This document shows, one piece after another, positions 1-12,165 of a stretch of DNA of 64,000 nucleotides. Position numbers and translations under genes: made by a program. The stretch comes from Parasponia andersonii. Its lineage: Eukaryota; Streptophyta; Magnoliopsida; Rosales; Cannabaceae. The stretch covers positions 1 to 64,000 of the forward strand of contig JXTB01000069.1 in assembly GCA_002914805.1 (NCBI GenBank), written 5' to 3'. Under the pieces are notes generated by a model. It did no database searches and had not been told where the DNA came from. It saw only the letters and a list, made by a program, of their open reading frames with translations. Each line of letters begins with the position of its first letter. Position 1 is the stretch's first letter.

Positions 1-60
1 CCTTGCTCATAGATATATTGATCAAGTTTAACCATTATTTAGAATTAATCGATATCATGC

Positions 61-241
61 GAGTTTGATAGCACTATCAAGTATGGAAAAATTTGGATAG
101 GACTAGCTAAGTCCCGTGAGATTAATAGTGCCATCAAGCGCAAGAAAATTTAGGTGGAATTAGGGTAGAACCAACTAACTCCTGTGAGTTTGGTAGCATT
201 TTCAGGTAGAGAGAAATTTAGGTGAGACTAGCTTACTCACC
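61..241. repeat. Three degenerate tandem repeats of 57-67 bp
   Basis: Three successive units begin near 61, 118 and 185. Each starts GAGTTTGATAG-like, continues with a TATCAAG/CATCAAG block and an AAATTTAGGT-like block, and ends in ACTAGCT/ACTAACT. They lie immediately before the purine-rich CAAAGTGGAG and the TGTTAGAA that looks like an LTR start at 253, a position where copia elements often carry short repeats. Confidence 0.6.
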
Positions 242-252
242 AAAGTGGAGAT

Positions 253-840
253 TGTTAGAATTTTAGCTAGTTAGTATTTGTATTTTTTTGCACTTTATCC
301 CATATTATTTGTGTATAGTTATTTGGGGCCTATAGTAACCTATAACTAAAGCCTACTGTAATTAATTCAGATCACAAAACTTATAGCCAATGATACAATA
401 CCCAAGTGGTAATTTATAAATAATGAATACTAACTTGAAAAAATGAGACTCAATTTCCAGATATCTCTTAGGATAGATCAGACCACAATTAGGAATCTAA
501 TCTTCCTTATATTTCTCAAGATAGATCTGACCATAATTAGAATCTTCTGGAATTCAAGCTCATAAAGGTTAATACCATTGTGTTGCAGCAATTAATACCA
601 TTTAGGATCAAACCATAATTAGGAATTTTCCTAGAATTCAAACTCATAAAGGTTAATACCATTGTGTTGGAGAAATCAACACCATTTAATTAGAGTAATG
701 GAGATGTTAACACCATTGTGTTAGAGTATAGAGGTTTGCAATGGAGGTTTGATCTGATCTGTAGGACTAGTTGGACTAGGTAAAAATCTCTTAGATTCAT
801 ATCTATATACCAAGTTATAAAAACCGTGATTTTTAATTAA
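253..840 (+). mobile_element. Copia-like LTR fragment (probable)
   Basis: CAAAGTGGAGAT followed by TGTTAGAATT resembles the polypurine tract plus 3' LTR start of Ty1/copia elements. The following sequence is non-coding and contains internal repeats: the phrase CATAAAGGTTAATACCATTG occurs twice, near 563 and 644. No paired LTR, primer-binding site or polymerase coding is visible in the window, so the right limit and family are uncertain. This could be a solo or truncated 3' LTR. Confidence 0.35.
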
Positions 841-982
841 GAATATTATGTACTTTCATAAATCGAAGAAAAAAAATTAAATTAATAAACATATTGGCTG
901 AAAGTTAAATTAAATTTAAATGAGGTGTCAAAGAGAGAGAAATCTTTGAAGTTAGGATCGATTTCATATTTATAAAGACTTA

Positions 983-3160
983 AATGAAGAAAAAATGTGA
1001 AACCTATGCCACCTTACAATTTTAAAAAGTCATATCACCAGCACATAACTAACAAGTGTCACAAAACCCTCAAACACTTGAAATTCCCCAAACTTTTCCC
1101 AAACCTCCTCTTTCTTCTTCTCCCTCGCACATCTCCCTTGGGCAGAACAAATTCTGGCCGTTGGCATTGACCCACACCCGAACTCTACCCGGAATCACTC
1201 CCTAGCTGACCGACAAACTAATGCCACCCATTGTCGGCCATCTTGCTGTCACGGGTGAGGAAGAAGGGCGTGAAATCAAGCCCAAATGCCGGCTAAATCG
1301 CAGTGATTTCTAGCCTTTTGTCGCCCCTAGCCGCCACCTACCGCTGCCAACTTGAAGCCCAAACCCCCTCCTACTTGAGTTGACCCTCCATCGCCATCAA
1401 TTTCTAGCTAAAGAGCTCCAGTGAATATTTAAAAGTTTTTATGTCATTCGTAACAAAAAGTGGCATGTGTGTCATCATTTTTATAATATTCAACCATTGC
1501 TCATGAAACTTTAGAAGTTAAAAATATGATTTAAGATAAGATGAAGAGTGGTGGATTTGTGAAAAATGGATAGGTAGATTGAGAAAAAATCAGATCTAAA
1601 AATTATGGCATTTATCTAAATATTTTCAAAAAATGGTTGTAACATTTCTAATTAGTTGCAAATTAAGCCCAAATTTAAGCTAGAGACCTTGAAACTGAAA
1701 TTAGACTTCGAAATTAGACTAAGTAAGATCGAGAGACAAGTTTTGATATATAACATCAATAGGTTTTGAGGTGTCACAAAATCTGAGAGGTGATAATCGA
1801 AATTTTGCCTCGATTTATGTGCCACAGGCTGGGTCTCGACCCGGATCCCAAACTGATCAAATTAAATATCTAACCTAGTATTTTTGAGTACTCTAAATTC
1901 ATTGGTAACCTTGGTTTCTTAATTTAAGATTTTGTTTAGAAAATTACCTCTCAAAGTGAGCTCATATGATCCTGAAATGATCTTTCGAGTGACAAGGTAA
2001 CCAATAAGATAATCTGCGGACACCAATAACTTGGCTTTGTTTTATACTTATTTGGATTTAAAATGTACATTATGACCTATTTCTTAAAATTATCGATTTC
2101 ATGGATTTCAATGTTTTGATTAGATATTTAGTGAACTTGTGAACTGTTGAAATATATTGGATTGTTCTGGGATTGGTTTGTATAGTTTTTATGCAGGTTT
2201 AAAATTTTAGTTTTGGGAAAATACAACCGTTATGCTGTCCTATTTTCTATAAATCCTAAAATAATACCAAATGAGTTTTAAGGCATGATTTCTTAATATA
2301 TTTGATGCATACATTTTATGATATATTGTAACTACCATAGGCTCACATACTGGAGTTTCATTTTAGCATCATAATATTTAGATCACTGGCGAGTATTTGC
2401 AGTGTTAAGTGAGAGACCTAGGCTCCTACACAGAATTTGTTGACATACCTCCGGGTAGTGTCAAGATGCTGAGTACCTCTACTAAAGAGATATTACATAG
2501 CCGTGATGAAAGGATGAGAGCTCATACTTATACTTGGTTGATTTATGATATGTATAATATGGTGACTTTAGTTTTGGTTTTGATTACATGATTACTTTGC
2601 AAACTAGTTTTATAAACGGATTTTGGAAAGGTACTAATTATGTAAATTTGAAAAGTTACATTCATACCAAAAAAATAATTAAATTCCTACTGAGTATGTG
2701 AATGCTCACCCTGCTCTCCCTTCCTACCTTTATCTTTCCACTTTCAAGTAGTTTATAGTGTGACTTGGGCAACTCCAGAGTAGAATGACCAAGAGAGAAA
2801 GATTGTTACTAGTTTAGTATTGGTAACTACTTAGTAACTCATATTTCGGAATTATAATAACACTTTAAGGCTCATACTTTGGATTTAGTCTGTATTATCT
2901 ATTATGCCTACTTATGATGATAATGGTGATATATATGTATATTTATGAATATTATTAACATTCTATATCTAGTAGTGATCATAAACTGTGGGAATTTATA
3001 ATTTGGATTATTTTTATAAACTTTTACGAAAGTTGTCGTTTTTGAAACTAGTTGTCTTTTTTTTGAAAAATTAAAGTTTCTAAAATTTTCTAAAACAAAT
3101 TTTGAATTTCCACTTATGAAATTCTTCTTCTACTACTAGCCTGGGGTTTGGGTTGTAACA
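983..3160 (-). mobile_element. LTR-like arm, inverted (left arm of inverted pair, copy 1)
   Basis: Read on the minus strand, this arm starts TGTTACAACCCAAACCCCAG at 3160. It parallels the right arm that starts TGTTATGACCCAAACCCC at 3247. Matched landmarks lie at equal distances from the centre: the ATTTCATAAGTG block, the GAGCTCACTT block near 1960 versus 4450, the GTGGCAC block near 1820 versus 4585, and the CTCGATCTTACT block near 1725 versus 4690. TGTTAYGACCC starts are common among Ty3/gypsy LTRs, so I read this as a solo-LTR-like sequence. The outer limit (about 983) is estimated from the length of the right arm. Small ORFs inside are not credible genes. Confidence 0.6.
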
Positions 3161-5427
3161 TAAGTGTTAGCTACTAACTAGAAACTTATCTTGGTAAAAA
3201 AATAAAAATAAATAAATAAACTTGCAGAAACCTATAATTCTTTACCTGTTATGACCCAAACCCCTGGCCAATGATAGAAATGAAATTTCATAAGTGAAAA
3301 TTCAATACTAGTTTTTGAAAAATTTATAAAATAATTTAAAAGTAAAATTCCTACTATTTTGCAATCACCGTTAAATGTAGATTGTTTATAAAACTTATTA
3401 AATAAACAAAGCACCATTATCAATAATCTCACCATCTGAGCATAAAAGTTATACAGACTTAATCCGTGATACGGACTCTTAATTATTTATATAAGCCAAG
3501 AAAGTAAACAGAAGTATTTTACATAGTTACCAATTATACAGTAAGGCAACAAGCTCCTAACAATTCCACTCTTGAGTTTCCAAAGTTACACTAGGTACTA
3601 CCTGAGAGGAAAAATTGTGGGGGTGAGCATAAAATACCCAATAGAATACCTAATTACCTTTTGGAGAAAACATTCAGTTCTAAAACTCCTACATAATTAG
3701 TTATTCTAGAAATAGTTCACAAAATATCAAACCAACTGTACACTGAAAATTATTATCAGAGATCATGATTAAAACCATAAAGTAAAACTAGATAAATAAT
3801 CTATAATACACATCATAAATCAACCTATCTTATGAGCTTACATCCTCTCATTACGAACCAAAATAACTCGTACTACATATGCTAAGTACTCTTTGCCTGA
3901 TATCTAATCCTAGAAAATCAGAGAGATACCTATGTGTCTATGTCTATCGAGCCGAAGGGGTAATTGAATGCCTATGCTTACCGAATAGAGGTAATATGAA
4001 GACCTCACACAGGTTTACATATACTCACCGAGGGTAAGGGGTACTGTCCACCTACTAATCTCTGTGATACTTAAGATAGATCTCATATGTGATCTTATGG
4101 TATATGTAATATGAGAGGCAGTATAAACAACTATGCAATAATATTCTAGATGTGCTCTAATTTTTAAATAAAAATCCATTTTGTACTCTAAAACTTCGGC
4201 AATATAGTGCCTATGATTTAATCAAATCCAAAATAAAACTTACACAAAATTATATGAGAAATATCTAGAGCAGTCCATAATATCTCACAAATTCACAATT
4301 CACCAAAATAATTATTCAAAGGTTTAATTTAATAAAATCACAAAATTTTATTTTTTTCACAACCTCGAGATGATAATTATACTAAGATAACGACGCTTGA
4401 AAATCTTCCCGTTGGCTACCAAGATGCTCGAACGTTTGTTTTAGGATCCTATTAAGCTCACTTGAAAAAGTAATTTTTACAAATGAGCTTCAGATTAGGA
4501 AACGAAGATTACCACTGAATTCAGAGCACTGAAAAAAGCTAGATTAATAAATAATTCGTCAAATTTGGATTTTAGGGTAAGACCCAGTTCGTGGCACGCA
4601 AAATGATGCTATTCACAAACCATGTATCTTAATTTTTGTACCATTTCGAAATATAGTCATATTTTATATCAAAATTCGTTTCTCGATCTCACTGAATCCA
4701 AATTTGAAGGCAGAATTTAGTTTCGATTTCCTGAGCCTTAAATAGGCTAAAATTCCAAGATATATAAAAATGTCTATTTTGGGTTTTATTTTAAAAATGT
4801 CCATTTTTTCAATTCAAAAATTAACATACTTCCTGATATCATTTTAGCACTTAACAATAGTAATTATTTATAATTTTAACCTATCTTTCACCTTATATAA
4901 TTATCTCAAGTAAAATAATTACCTAATAAAATAATTATAAGCAGCCAAAACTAACAAAATTTTATGAGATGACAACTGAGATTGGTCGAAAAACGATAGT
5001 AACGATGAGACGAGTCCAATTATATTGGTGATATCACAAAAGGAGCTCGAACGGTAGAGCTACGGCCGAAAAACCTCATTGCGGCAGGAATCTTTTATGG
5101 CTTCTAACTCCGATGTACGGCGGCATTTCACGGCAGAACTTAGCGGCACTTGATCGTCGTAGGCTGGTGGTCCGCATGGGCTGGTGCATCAGCTAGTCGA
5201 AGTGGCTATGTGCCAGCGACGAGGCTGCAAAGCTTCGACTCTCTCTCTCTCTCGCGTGCAGAAAGATGAGGGATTTAATGGTAAATACATAAGCTATGCA
5301 TGAGAGATTTTAAATAAAATATTTGAAAATTCATATTTACAATTATGCTATTGGGTCTAAAATTATTCATTTGCCCTTAAATAAAGCCAGATTTGACACT
5401 ACCGATCTATGAAGCTTCTAAGAACAA
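1314..5427. repeat. 4.1-kb direct repeat, copy 1 (partner 6951-10944)
   Basis: This segment is repeated in the same orientation at 6951-10944 with scattered substitutions and small indels, by eye a few percent divergence. Copy 2 begins directly after a one-base gap (6950), lacks the equivalent of about 2878-3047 at another gap (8542), and ends in the 19-N gap. The divergence argues against a pure assembly echo, but allelic copies joined by scaffolding remain possible. Confidence 0.85.
3247..5427 (+). mobile_element. LTR-like arm (right arm of inverted pair, copy 1)
   Basis: A non-coding 2.2-kb sequence starts TGTTATGACCC and ends near AAGAACAA. It has the layout of a plant gypsy LTR: an AT-rich first part, a GC-rich stretch at 5040-5250 with GGCGGCATTTCACGGC, then a CT microsatellite. 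A diverged relative in the same orientation is the solo LTR at 13200-15794 (shared blocks around ATCAACC..CTCGTACTAC and AAGTACTCT). No protein-coding part of an element adjoins it. Confidence 0.6.
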
Positions 5428-6949
5428 TGTGTTGGATAAAAATGGGTAAATGGGTTAAGGAAACAATTTGGGCTTGGCTTGGGCTTGGAAGCCCAAGTGG
5501 ATTTTAAAGATTAAATTTGTTATAAAACCCATTTTCATGGACCATTTTGAAGCTAAAAATTGAGTGGGATCCACATCTTGTTGATGAAAGATCTTAGTGA
5601 ATTCTTGTTCTCCTCTGCGAGGACATCGATTTTGTATATTCACACACTCAAAATGGTGCACGGATGAATGAGAAATTGTTGCTCAAAAGTGCACCATTGA
5701 AATGGAAAATGAAAGGAAAATATTATAATCCCACATTGGTGGGAAATGCATGGTGCAAGTGGTTTATATAGAACCTTGTTTTGTGATGGTGGTAAGAATA
5801 ACAACCACAGATGCTCTCTCAGGCGCGCGCAGGGGGGGGGGGTGCAAATCTTCGGGGTTGGGCCTGAATTTGCATGGGCTCGTGTGTGCCCGCACCTGCG
5901 GACACGAATGCCGGGCCGAAACTTGGACCATAGTAAGCCCAACCTTTTGTTGTGGCCTAATATTTTTTTTACCAGAATGAACTGAACGTTTTTTGATATT
6001 ATTACACAGTTTAATGAAATGTTAGTAACAGAAACCTTTTTAGTTTCTGGAAAACATTTAATGACTGGAAAACGTTTTGAGATTAATGGAAAATTTTTCT
6101 GGTTTTGCTACCAAGTCCCCCCTTGGAGACTATAAAAGGTGAGCTTCCCCTCCTCATTCCACAAACCAAACAAAGAAACAGAAGCCTTCTTCTCTTTGCC
6201 ATTCTCTCTCAAGTGTTCTTGAGTTCCTCAGTTTTTTTTTAGCTAGAGCTTTTCGAGTGTCTAGAAATTTTGAGTTCAAAGCTATCCAGTTCGTAGAGTG
6301 GAGGTGTTGGTGCTTCACCTGCTGCTCTTTGTCGTTGTATCCTGGGAGACTGACGCTTGCAAATCCTCAAGCATTCTGGTGGAGGGAGCGAATCAGTTTT
6401 AAGGACTCTGTGTGGAACACAGCCCTCGACGGTCAACAATCCTTTGTTTTGAAGTGCTACCGAAATTCTACTCAAAGTTGGAGCATAATATTTCGGTAAC
6501 ATTATTCCAAAGAAAAAAAAAATTATTATAAACGTTTGTAACCTTATATATTGCGTGCTACAACCGGTGTAACAATCTTAAAACTGATCCATTGCTTTAT
6601 ATAAGGTTTTTGCTAGGTTGCATGTTAGAATTTATTTAATTAAATTCTTTACGCTAGGTTGCATGTTAGAATTTATTTGTTAAATTCTTTATGCTCATAT
6701 CTGCAATATATATAATTCTAGTTGTTGGAATAAATATATTGCTCTGCTGCTTTGTTATTACTATTATTCTTCGTGTAGAATTCTTGTGGAGGAGAATTTG
6801 TGTTCTGTCTAAGGAGACCGGGTTTGAAGAAGAAGCAACTGTGACCCCTCCACGTCTTTCCTGGGAATTTCTTTGAAATTCTGTCTAGGAGGCGGGATTT
6901 TAAGTGGGACCTGTTTGTGAACCCTCCGGCCTTTCCTGGGAACAAATTT
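5428..6949 (+). mobile_element. LTR (5' LTR and leader-like sequence) of another retrotransposon
   Basis: The sequence begins TGTGTTGGATAAAAATGGG directly after the end of the repeat arm. It contains a CTATAAAAGG TATA box at 6130, followed about 30 bp later by a CA-rich probable transcription start region, which is the layout of a plant LTR promoter. A G run near 5830 sits in a GC-rich block. It ends at a scaffold gap, so the element body is missing. ACAA occurs on both sides of the repeat/gap system (5424-5427 and after the N run at 10964), which could be a remnant target duplication. Overlapping small ORFs at 5640-6502 are shadows of the LTR. Confidence 0.5.
6804..6949 (+). repeat. Two imperfect tandem repeats (about 75 bp) at the end of the LTR
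   Basis: TTCTGTCTAAGGAG to CTTTCCTGGGAA (6804-6871) is followed by TTCTGTCTAGGAG to CTTTCCTGGGAA (6881-6943). Both carry a CCCTCC block just before CTTTCCTGGG. Confidence 0.6.
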
Positions 6950-6950
6950 N
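6950..6950. other. Assembly gap (single N)
   Basis: The LTR on the left ends abruptly, and on the right the sequence restarts as a copy of position 1314 onward. Confidence 0.95.
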
Positions 6951-9900
6951 CCTTTTGTCGCCCCTAGCCGCCACCTACCGCTGCCAACTTGAAGCCCAAA
7001 CCCCCTCCTACTTGAGTTGACCCTCCATCGCCATCAATTTCTAGCCAAGGAGCTCCAGTGAATATTTAAAAGTTTTTATGTCATTTTCGTAACAAAAAGT
7101 GGCATGTGTGTCATCATTTTTATAATATTCAACCATTGCTCATGAAACTTTAGAAGTTAAAAATATGATTTAAGATAAGATGAAGAGTGGTGGATTTGTG
7201 AAAAATGGATAGGTAGATTGAGAAAAAATCAGATCTAAAAATTATGGCATTTATCTAAATATTTTCAAAAAATGGTTGTAACATTTCTAATTAGTTGCAA
7301 ATTAAGCCCAAATTTAAGCTAGAGACCTTGAAACTGAAATTAGACTTCGAAATTAGACTAAGTAAGATCGAGAGACAAGTTTTGATATATAACATCAATA
7401 GGTTTTGAGGTGTCACAAAATCTGAGAGGTGATAATCGAAATTTTGCCTCGATTTATGTGCCATAGGCTGGGTCTCGACCCGGGTCCCAAACTGATCGAA
7501 TTAAATATCTAACTTAGTATTTTTGAGTACTCTAAATTCATTGGTAACCTTGGTTTCTTAATTTAAGATTTCGTCTAGAAAATTACCTCTCAAAGTGAGC
7601 TCGTATGATCCCGAAATGATCTTTCAAGTGACAAGGTAACCAATAAGATAATCTGCAGACACCAATAGCTTGGCCTAGTTTTATACTTATTTAAATTTAA
7701 AATGTACATTATGACTTATTTCTTAAAATTATTGATTTCATGGATTTCAATGTTTTGATTAGATATTTAGTGAACTTGTGAACTATTGAGATATATTGGA
7801 TTGTTCTTGGATTGGTTTATATAGTTTTTATATAGGTTTAAAATTTTAGTTTTGGGAAAATAAAACCGTTATACTGTCTCATTTTCTATAAATCCTAAAA
7901 TAATACCAAATGAGTTTTAAAGTATGATTTCTTAATATATTTGATGCATGGTTATTACACATTTTATGATATATTGTACCTACCGTAGGCTCACACACTG
8001 GAGTTCCATTTTAGCATCATAATATTTAGATCACTGGTGAGTATTTGCATCGTTAAGTGAGAGACCTAGGCTCCTACACAGAATTTGTTGACATACCTCC
8101 GGGTAGTATCAAGATGCTGAGTACCTCTACTAAAGAGATATTACATAGCCGTGATGAAAGGAAGAGAGTTCATACTTATACTTGGTTGATTTATGATATG
8201 TACAACATGGTGACTTTAGTTTTGGTTTTGATTACATGATTACTCTTTATTTTGATTACTTTGCAAACTAGTTTTATAAACGGATTTTAGAAAGGTACTA
8301 ATTATGTAAGTTTAAAAAGTTATATTCATACCAAAAAGATAATTAAATTCCTACTGAGTATGTGAATGCTCATCCTGCTCTTCCTTCATGCCTTTATCTT
8401 TCCACTTTCAGGTAGTGTATAATGTGACTTGGGCAACTCCAGAGTAGAATGACCAAGAGAGGAAGATTGTTACTAGTTTAGTATTGGTAACTACTTAGTA
8501 ACTCATATTTCGGAATTATAATAACACTTCAAGGCTCATACNCTAGTTGTCTTTTTTCTGAAAAATTGAAATTTCTAAAATTTTCTAAAACAAATTTTGA
8601 ATTTCCACTTATGAAATTCTTCTTCTACTACTAGCTTAGGATTTGGGTCGTAACATAAGTGTTAGCTACTAACTAGAAACTTGTCTTGGTAAAAAAATAA
8701 AAATAAATAAATAAACTTGCAGAAACCTATAATTCTTTACCTGTTACGACCCAAACCTCTGGCCAATGATAGAAATGAAATTTCATAAGTGAAAATTCAA
8801 TACTAGTTTTTGAAAAATTTGTAAAATAATTTTAAAGTAAAACTTCTACTATTTTGCAATCACCGTTAGATATTGATTGTTTATAAAACTTATTAAATAA
8901 ACAAAGCACCATTATCAATAATCTCACAATCTGAGCATAAAAATTATACAGACTTAATCCGTGATGCGGACTCTTAATTTTATATAAGCCAAGAAAGTAA
9001 ACAGAAGTATTTTACATAGTTACCAATTATACAGCAAGGCAACAAGCTCCTAACAATTCCACTCTTGAGTTTCCAAAGTTACACTGAGTACTACATGAGA
9101 GGAAAAATTGTGGGGGTGAGCATAAAATGCCCAATAGGATACCTAATTACCTTTTTGAGAAAACATTCAGTTCTAAAACTCTTACATAGTTAGTTATTCT
9201 AGAAATAGTTCACAAAATATCAAACCAACTGTACACTGAAAATTATTATCAGAGATCATGATTAAAACTATAAAGTAAAACTAGATAAATAATCTATAAT
9301 ACACATCACAAATCAACCTATCTTATGAGCTTACATCCTCTCATTACGAACCAGAGTAACTCGTACTACATGTGCTAAGTACTCTTTGCCTGATATCTAA
9401 TCCTAGAAAATCAGAGAGACACCTATGTGTCTATGCCTATCGAGCCGAAGGGATAATTGAATGACTATGCTTACCGAATAGAGGTAATATGAAGACCTCA
9501 CACATGTTTACATATACTCACCGAGGGTAAGGGATACTATCCACCTACTAATCACTGTGATACCTAAGATGGACCTCATATGTGATCTTATAGTATATGC
9601 AATACGAGAGGTAATATAAACAACTATGCAATAATATTCTAGATGTGCTCTGATTTTTAAATGAAAATCCATTTTGTGCTCTAAAACTTCGGCAATATAG
9701 TGCCTATGATTTAATCAAATCCAAAATAAAACTTACACAAAATTATATGAGAAATATCTAGAGCAGTCCATAGTATCTCACAAATCCACAATTCACCAAA
9801 ATAATTATTCAAAGGTTTAATTTAATAAAATCACAAAATTTTATTTTTTTCACAACCTCGAGACGATAGTTATACCAAGATAACAATGCTTGAAAATCTT

Positions 9901-10944
9901 CCCGTTGGCTACCAAGATGCTCGAACGTTTGTTTTAGGATCCTATTAAGCTCACTTGAAAAAGTGACTTTTACAAATGAGCTTCGGATTAAGAAACGAAG
10001 ATTACCACTGAATTCAGAGCACCGAAAAAAGTTATATATAATTCGTCAAATTTGGATTTTAGGGTAAGATCTAGTTCGTGACATGCAAAATGACGCTATT
10101 CATAAACTATGTATCTTAATTTTTGTACCATTTCGAAATATAGCCATATTTTATATTAAAATCGTCTCTCGATCTCACTAAATCCAAATTTGAAGGCAGA
10201 ATTCAGTTTCGATGTCCTGAGCTTTAAATGGGCTAAAATTCCATGATATATAAAAATGTCTATTTTGGATTTTATTTAAAAAAATGTCCATTTTTTCAAT
10301 TCAAAAATTAACATACTTCCTGATATCATTTTAGCGCTTAACAATAGTAATTATTTATAATTTTAACCTATCTTTCACCTTATATAATTATCTCAAGTAA
10401 AATAATTACCTAATAAAATAACTATAAAAATATCACTTTAGAAATATTGGAAAAGCAGCCAAAACTAACAAAATTTTATCGATGATGAGATGATAGCTGA
10501 GATTGGTCGAAAAACGATAGTAACGATGAGACGAGTCCAACTGTAGTGGTTATCACGAAAGGAGCTCGAACGGTAGAGCTACGGCCAAAAAGCCTCATTG
10601 TGGCAGGAATCTTTTATGGCTTCTAACTCCGATGTACGGCGGCGTTTCACGGCAGAACTTAGCGGCACTTGATCGTCATAGGCTGGTGGTCCGCATGGGC
10701 TGGTGCATCAGCTAGTCGAAGTGGCTATGTGCCAGCGACGAGGCTGCAAAGCTTCGACTGTCTCTCTCTCGCGTGCGGAAAGATGAGGGATTTAATGGTA
10801 AATACATAAACTATGCATGAGAGATTTTAAATAAAATATTTGAAAATTTATATTTACAATTATGCTATTGGGTCTAAAATTATTCATTTGCCCTTAAATA
10901 AAGCCAGATTTGACACTACCGATCTATGAAGCTTCTAAGAACAA
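6951..10944. repeat. 4.0-kb direct repeat, copy 2 of 1314-5427
   Basis: This is the second copy of the inverted-arm unit. The left (minus) arm is 6951-8655, the spacer is 8656-8741 (86 bp as in copy 1), and the right (plus) arm is 8742-10944 and begins TGTTACGACCCAAACC. The TGTTACGACC start here is closer to a canonical gypsy LTR start than in copy 1. The unit ends at ACAA just before the N run. Confidence 0.85.
8542..8542. other. Assembly gap (single N)
   Basis: Compared with copy 1, about 170 bp (equivalent to 2878-3047) is absent here, so the one-base N hides a larger gap or deletion. Confidence 0.95.
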
Positions 10945-10963
10945 NNNNNNNNNNNNNNNNNNN
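10945..10963. other. Assembly gap (19 N)
   Basis: The repeat copy ends at the left edge and unrelated single-copy-like sequence begins at the right edge with ACAATGAACTG. Confidence 0.99.
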
Positions 10964-12165
10964 ACAATGAACTGCTCTGATGATCTCACTCACGTAACTC
11001 ATTGTTTGCCCTAGCTAGGTCCCACTGATCTCCTCAGAACTGCGTGCTCATCTCCGATACCAGGCACGGCAGCGCGCAACCTTTCCTTCTATGTATGTTT
11101 TCGACTGTATTTTTCCATTTAATTAACAAGCATTTTCAACTTTTTGATCTGTTCACTTTATTAATTAACAATAATAATAACCTGGATTTTACGGGTACTC
11201 CTCAGGTTAATTATAATGCGAACTCAATTTTGGTTATGATATTAGGTTTGATTCAACACTTCATGAGATCAACCAACATGCAGATGTTGAAACTTGCCAT
11301 GCAGTTCTGACTTCAATTTCTTAATGATGATCTGTTACCTTGCTGAAACTGATTCTTTTCAATATTATCTGTTGCACCGTGATGCCATGCAGTTCAGACT
11401 TCAATGGATTTTTTTTTTTGGGGGTATTATCTATTTATCCCTGTGATTGTTGTACTAATTTTGATTAGCTATGGGGAAATAATACTTACTAGTAACTTAA
11501 TTATTTGTCTATGTTATGCTGTTATCTTAGACCCTTTGTTCCTAAGAATAAAGATGTTATATATTCAGTTTCGGATAATAGATGACTGAACCATCAACCC
11601 TTTGAAGTTTAAGTGCTCAACTATGATATGATGGCCTGGCTTCCTTGAGAATGAGAAGAGTTATTCCGTGGTCTATTTTGCTTCAGTTTTGCTCCGAATG
11701 TATAAATATATGTGTATGTATATATATATTCCAGAGATCTGAGTTTCTATTTGCTCTTCTTGGCACTTAGATAAATAGATGTGATCTGCTCATAGCTTTT
11801 ACTGTTGTAAATTTCTTCTTTTCTAGAGTAAAACTATATGTGTAATTTTTATTGTTTTCTTTTTCAAGTTTCCTATTTGTTTTACTAGTAGATCGGGTGC
11901 CTTTATTTTACGGTAGAGTGATAATATAGTCACCAATTATCATATTAGGGAGTGAATAATGTAGGTGATCATGAGGTCTCGATGATACCATTGCTGCTTT
12001 CTCCTTCAAAGAGAAGTGGTAGAAACTAGAAGAATTGAGGTATATTTTCAGTTTCATCCTTTGTAATCTACTTCTTTATACATGTTTCTGTTCCATTGAT
12101 TTTTATATCATTTTTACTCTTTAAGCCTATCAATCATGGAGGAGAAAGAAGTGGTTTTGGAAGAA
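10964..12165. other. Unassigned stretch with possible degraded exons
   Basis: No intact gene is visible. A short phrase, CCATGCAGTTC-GACTTCAAT, occurs twice (near 11300 and 11390). At 11971-12043 one frame has gene-like composition (DDTIAAFSFKEKW, then a stop, then KLEELR), which could be a decayed exon of an unidentified gene. A microsatellite-like TA stretch lies near 11705-11735. Confidence 0.3.

Noticed and set aside
5640..6502. Five overlapping ORFs on both strands
   Set aside because: All lie within an LTR with a TATA box. Frames on both strands overlap and none has domain features.
2409..8239. Two near-identical 60-codon ORFs (2409-2591 and 8057-8239)
   Set aside because: They lie at the same place in the two copies of the repeat arm, so shared sequence comes from the repeat. 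The peptide has no family features.
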